A stretch of 64,000 nt of DNA from Neptunicella plasticusilytica (GTDB lineage Bacteria > Pseudomonadota > Gammaproteobacteria > Enterobacterales > Alteromonadaceae): contig NZ_CP150481.1 in assembly GCF_047922965.1 (NCBI RefSeq), forward strand, positions 2,728,001 to 2,792,000, in the 5' to 3' direction. Made by a program: the position numbers and the translations under genes. Of the stretch, positions 62,639 through 64,000 are shown one piece after another (positions within the stretch are counted from its first letter, which is position 1; every line of letters begins with the position of its first letter). Below the pieces are notes generated by a model, which was given only the letters and a program-made list of their open reading frames with translations, had not been told where the DNA came from and made no database searches.

Positions 62639-64000
62639 TTACTGGGCAACAACGCCACTATCTTCAACCACAATAGTTGAACCCATGGTGGCCATAAAGG
62701 CCGCCGTTTGCTTTTGCATTTCGGTGGTAGCAGCGACACTCGGCCCCGGATCCAGAATCGAACTATGGGTTCCTTCCAGAAATCTTACCAATCCTCCACC
62801 TTGAGTTGTCGAACTGACCGGTGCTAATCCCATTAATGCAGCTAAAGGTTCTGTACCGGCCAGAGGCAAACTGGTCGTATTAGGTATCACCTGATCTGGC
62901 AGGAAGGTACCTCCTTGATCGTCAGGATTTCCCCCCACCACTTCAATCATATGTATTGGAGTACCGTTAGCCGCAACCATTCCGACATAGTTATTCGGGT
63001 CACCGGCATCAATAACGGTTTGCGCAGCAAAGGAGAACTGGGCAAAGGTGCCATCCACTTCAGCTTTTTGTTCCGCTGTCAGTTGTGAATAAAACACCGG
63101 GAAAAATCCTGCTAATACTTCGCCAGTCGCTTCCGGAATTTGGTTAGCCTGCATATATTGAGTAAGTGCAGCCACAAAATCCGGGGAAGACGCTGCCATC
63201 AAACTGCCTTTAATCAGGTTAGCAAATGCCGGGGACTCAAGCAGAAATCCGCCAAGACCACCACCCGGATTAGCCAGGGTCGCAGCTTTTAACGCATACA
63301 TAGTATCAAATGCAGCCAAATCACCACCCAGACTGCTATTGGCCAGCGCAACAGCGCCTGTTCCGGCAATGGCCCCCAACGAGTGACCGACAAAAGACAC
63401 ATTACTGCCATCCAGTAAATGGTTAGCAGGATTCGTCATATCCACATTGGCATTAAGTCCCAGACGTAAACCAAGAATATCGGCAATACTTTGACGTAAA
63501 TTATCCCGCGCGGTTAACAAACTAGACAGGTTCAAGTAATCTGTTGGTGCTCCGCCATAGCCGCCAGAGGCATTTACCACCTGGCCGTCAATGGTCATAC
63601 CGCGACTGCCATGTAAAGGGTGATCAATAGCGACTGTGGCAAATCCAGCCGCAGATAAAGCCCCCGTTATTGCCAGCATATCTTCTTTTTTAGAGGTAAT
63701 ACCGTGTTGCAAAATAATCACTGGCCAACCGGCAGCAGGTTTGGTCATTCCGACGATCATCTCGTTAGGTACCGTCACTTGTACGTCCAATGTTTGCATC
63801 GAGTTAGTGGCAGGAATTGGGCTGTACTTGGTCAGATTACGTGGATCGTTAATACCAATAGCAGCCAGATTAAGATCCATTAACTGCCCTTCGGAAGCTA
63901 CCTGACATAGATCGTTGTTACTGCCAACCGCGCCATTAGCAACTAAGTTACCCACCACTTCAGCACCCAGGGATTGTAATACTGAACCACCGGTACAAGC
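62639..64000 (-). CDS. VolA/Pla-1-type extracellular lipase, N-terminus cut by window edge
   Basis: About 453 residues of the C-terminal part are visible, and the frame stays open to the right edge of the window; the full proteins of this family are near 800 residues. The catalytic domain has the oxyanion HG in VIILQHGITSKKED. The nucleophile Ser is in NVSFVGHSLGAIAGT. A late acidic and His region reads FLEGTHSSILDPG. VolA of Vibrio is a surface lysophospholipase that frees fatty acids from host lipids. The assignment here is from overall sequence pattern and context. Confidence 0.8.
   Translation of the reverse strand, partial: ACTGGSVLQSLGAEVVGNLVANGAVGSNNDLCQVASEGQLMDLNLAAIGINDPRNLTKYSPIPATNSMQTLDVQVTVPNEMIVGMTKPAAGWPVIILQHGITSKKEDMLAITGALSAAGFATVAIDHPLHGSRGMTIDGQVVNASGGYGGAPTDYLNLSSLLTARDNLRQSIADILGLRLGLNANVDMTNPANHLLDGSNVSFVGHSLGAIAGTGAVALANSSLGGDLAAFDTMYALKAATLANPGGGLGGFLLESPAFANLIKGSLMAASSPDFVAALTQYMQANQIPEATGEVLAGFFPVFYSQLTAEQKAEVDGTFAQFSFAAQTVIDAGDPNNYVGMVAANGTPIHMIEVVGGNPDDQGGTFLPDQVIPNTTSLPLAGTEPLAALMGLAPVSSTTQGGGLVRFLEGTHSSILDPGPSVAATTEMQKQTAAFMATMGSTIVVEDSGVVAQ

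Noticed and set aside
1..64000. CRISPR arrays, rRNA, tRNA, prophage or classical defence systems
   Set aside because: I looked for spaced direct repeats, tRNA-like stems and phage or restriction-type genes and saw none that would stand.

Overview
The window looks like chromosome of a marine gammaproteobacterium of the Alteromonadales type (Alteromonas, Glaciecola or Shewanella relatives). The reasons are a LiuR-controlled branched-chain amino-acid degradation block, two large TonB-dependent receptors, a SohB, TopA and DUF2058 housekeeping set, a lone astB, and a VolA/Pla-1-type surface lipase. This is inference from gene content; there is no rRNA or other phylogenetic marker here, and I see no tRNA, CRISPR array or prophage.

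Layout. (1) 1-13.9 kb is catabolic. A leftward valine operon (mmsA, acyl-CoA dehydrogenase, 3-hydroxyisobutyryl-CoA hydrolase, the last cut by the window edge) is followed by a receiver-TPR regulator, a leftward acetyl-CoA acetyltransferase, and the complete rightward liuRABCDE leucine operon. LiuR-like palindromes lie before mmsA and between the thiolase and liuR, so both pathways are probably derepressed together. (2) 14-16.7 kb holds an ECF42-type sigma factor with two YCII/DGPF proteins, one fused to a VOC domain. (3) 17.1-21.3 kb is an RND efflux adaptor and pump. (4) 21.7-28.4 kb is a mixed accessory stretch: a lipoprotein esterase with a TTG start, two FKBP isomerases, a GST, an amidase and an ELWxxDGT-repeat lipoprotein. 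(5) 28.5-35.5 kb pairs a TPR-sulfotransferase with a TonB receptor, divergent from a BCCT transporter. (6) 35.6-52.1 kb contains a DUF418 protein, then a 14.4-kb segment bounded by two inverted copies of a 266-bp MITE-like element. That segment carries a CrbS-like transporter-kinase, a matching LuxR-type response regulator, and a polyhydroxybutyrate (PHB)/3-hydroxybutyrate locus. (7) 52.2-64 kb is mainly housekeeping: topA and DUF2058, astB, an Ig-like lipoprotein, a dicarboxylate symporter, sohB and a truncated lipase gene.

The most interesting system is at 45-51.8 kb. A TonB receptor diverges from a four-gene operon: GntP-type permease, exported MetX-like hydrolase, exported circularly permuted PHB depolymerase, and 3-hydroxybutyrate dehydrogenase. 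Read together they suggest uptake, depolymerisation and oxidation of environmental PHB, feeding acetoacetate to the thiolase in region 1. A 16-bp perfect palindrome sits in the divergent promoter. The receptor's and the MetX-like enzyme's substrates are inferred from context only.
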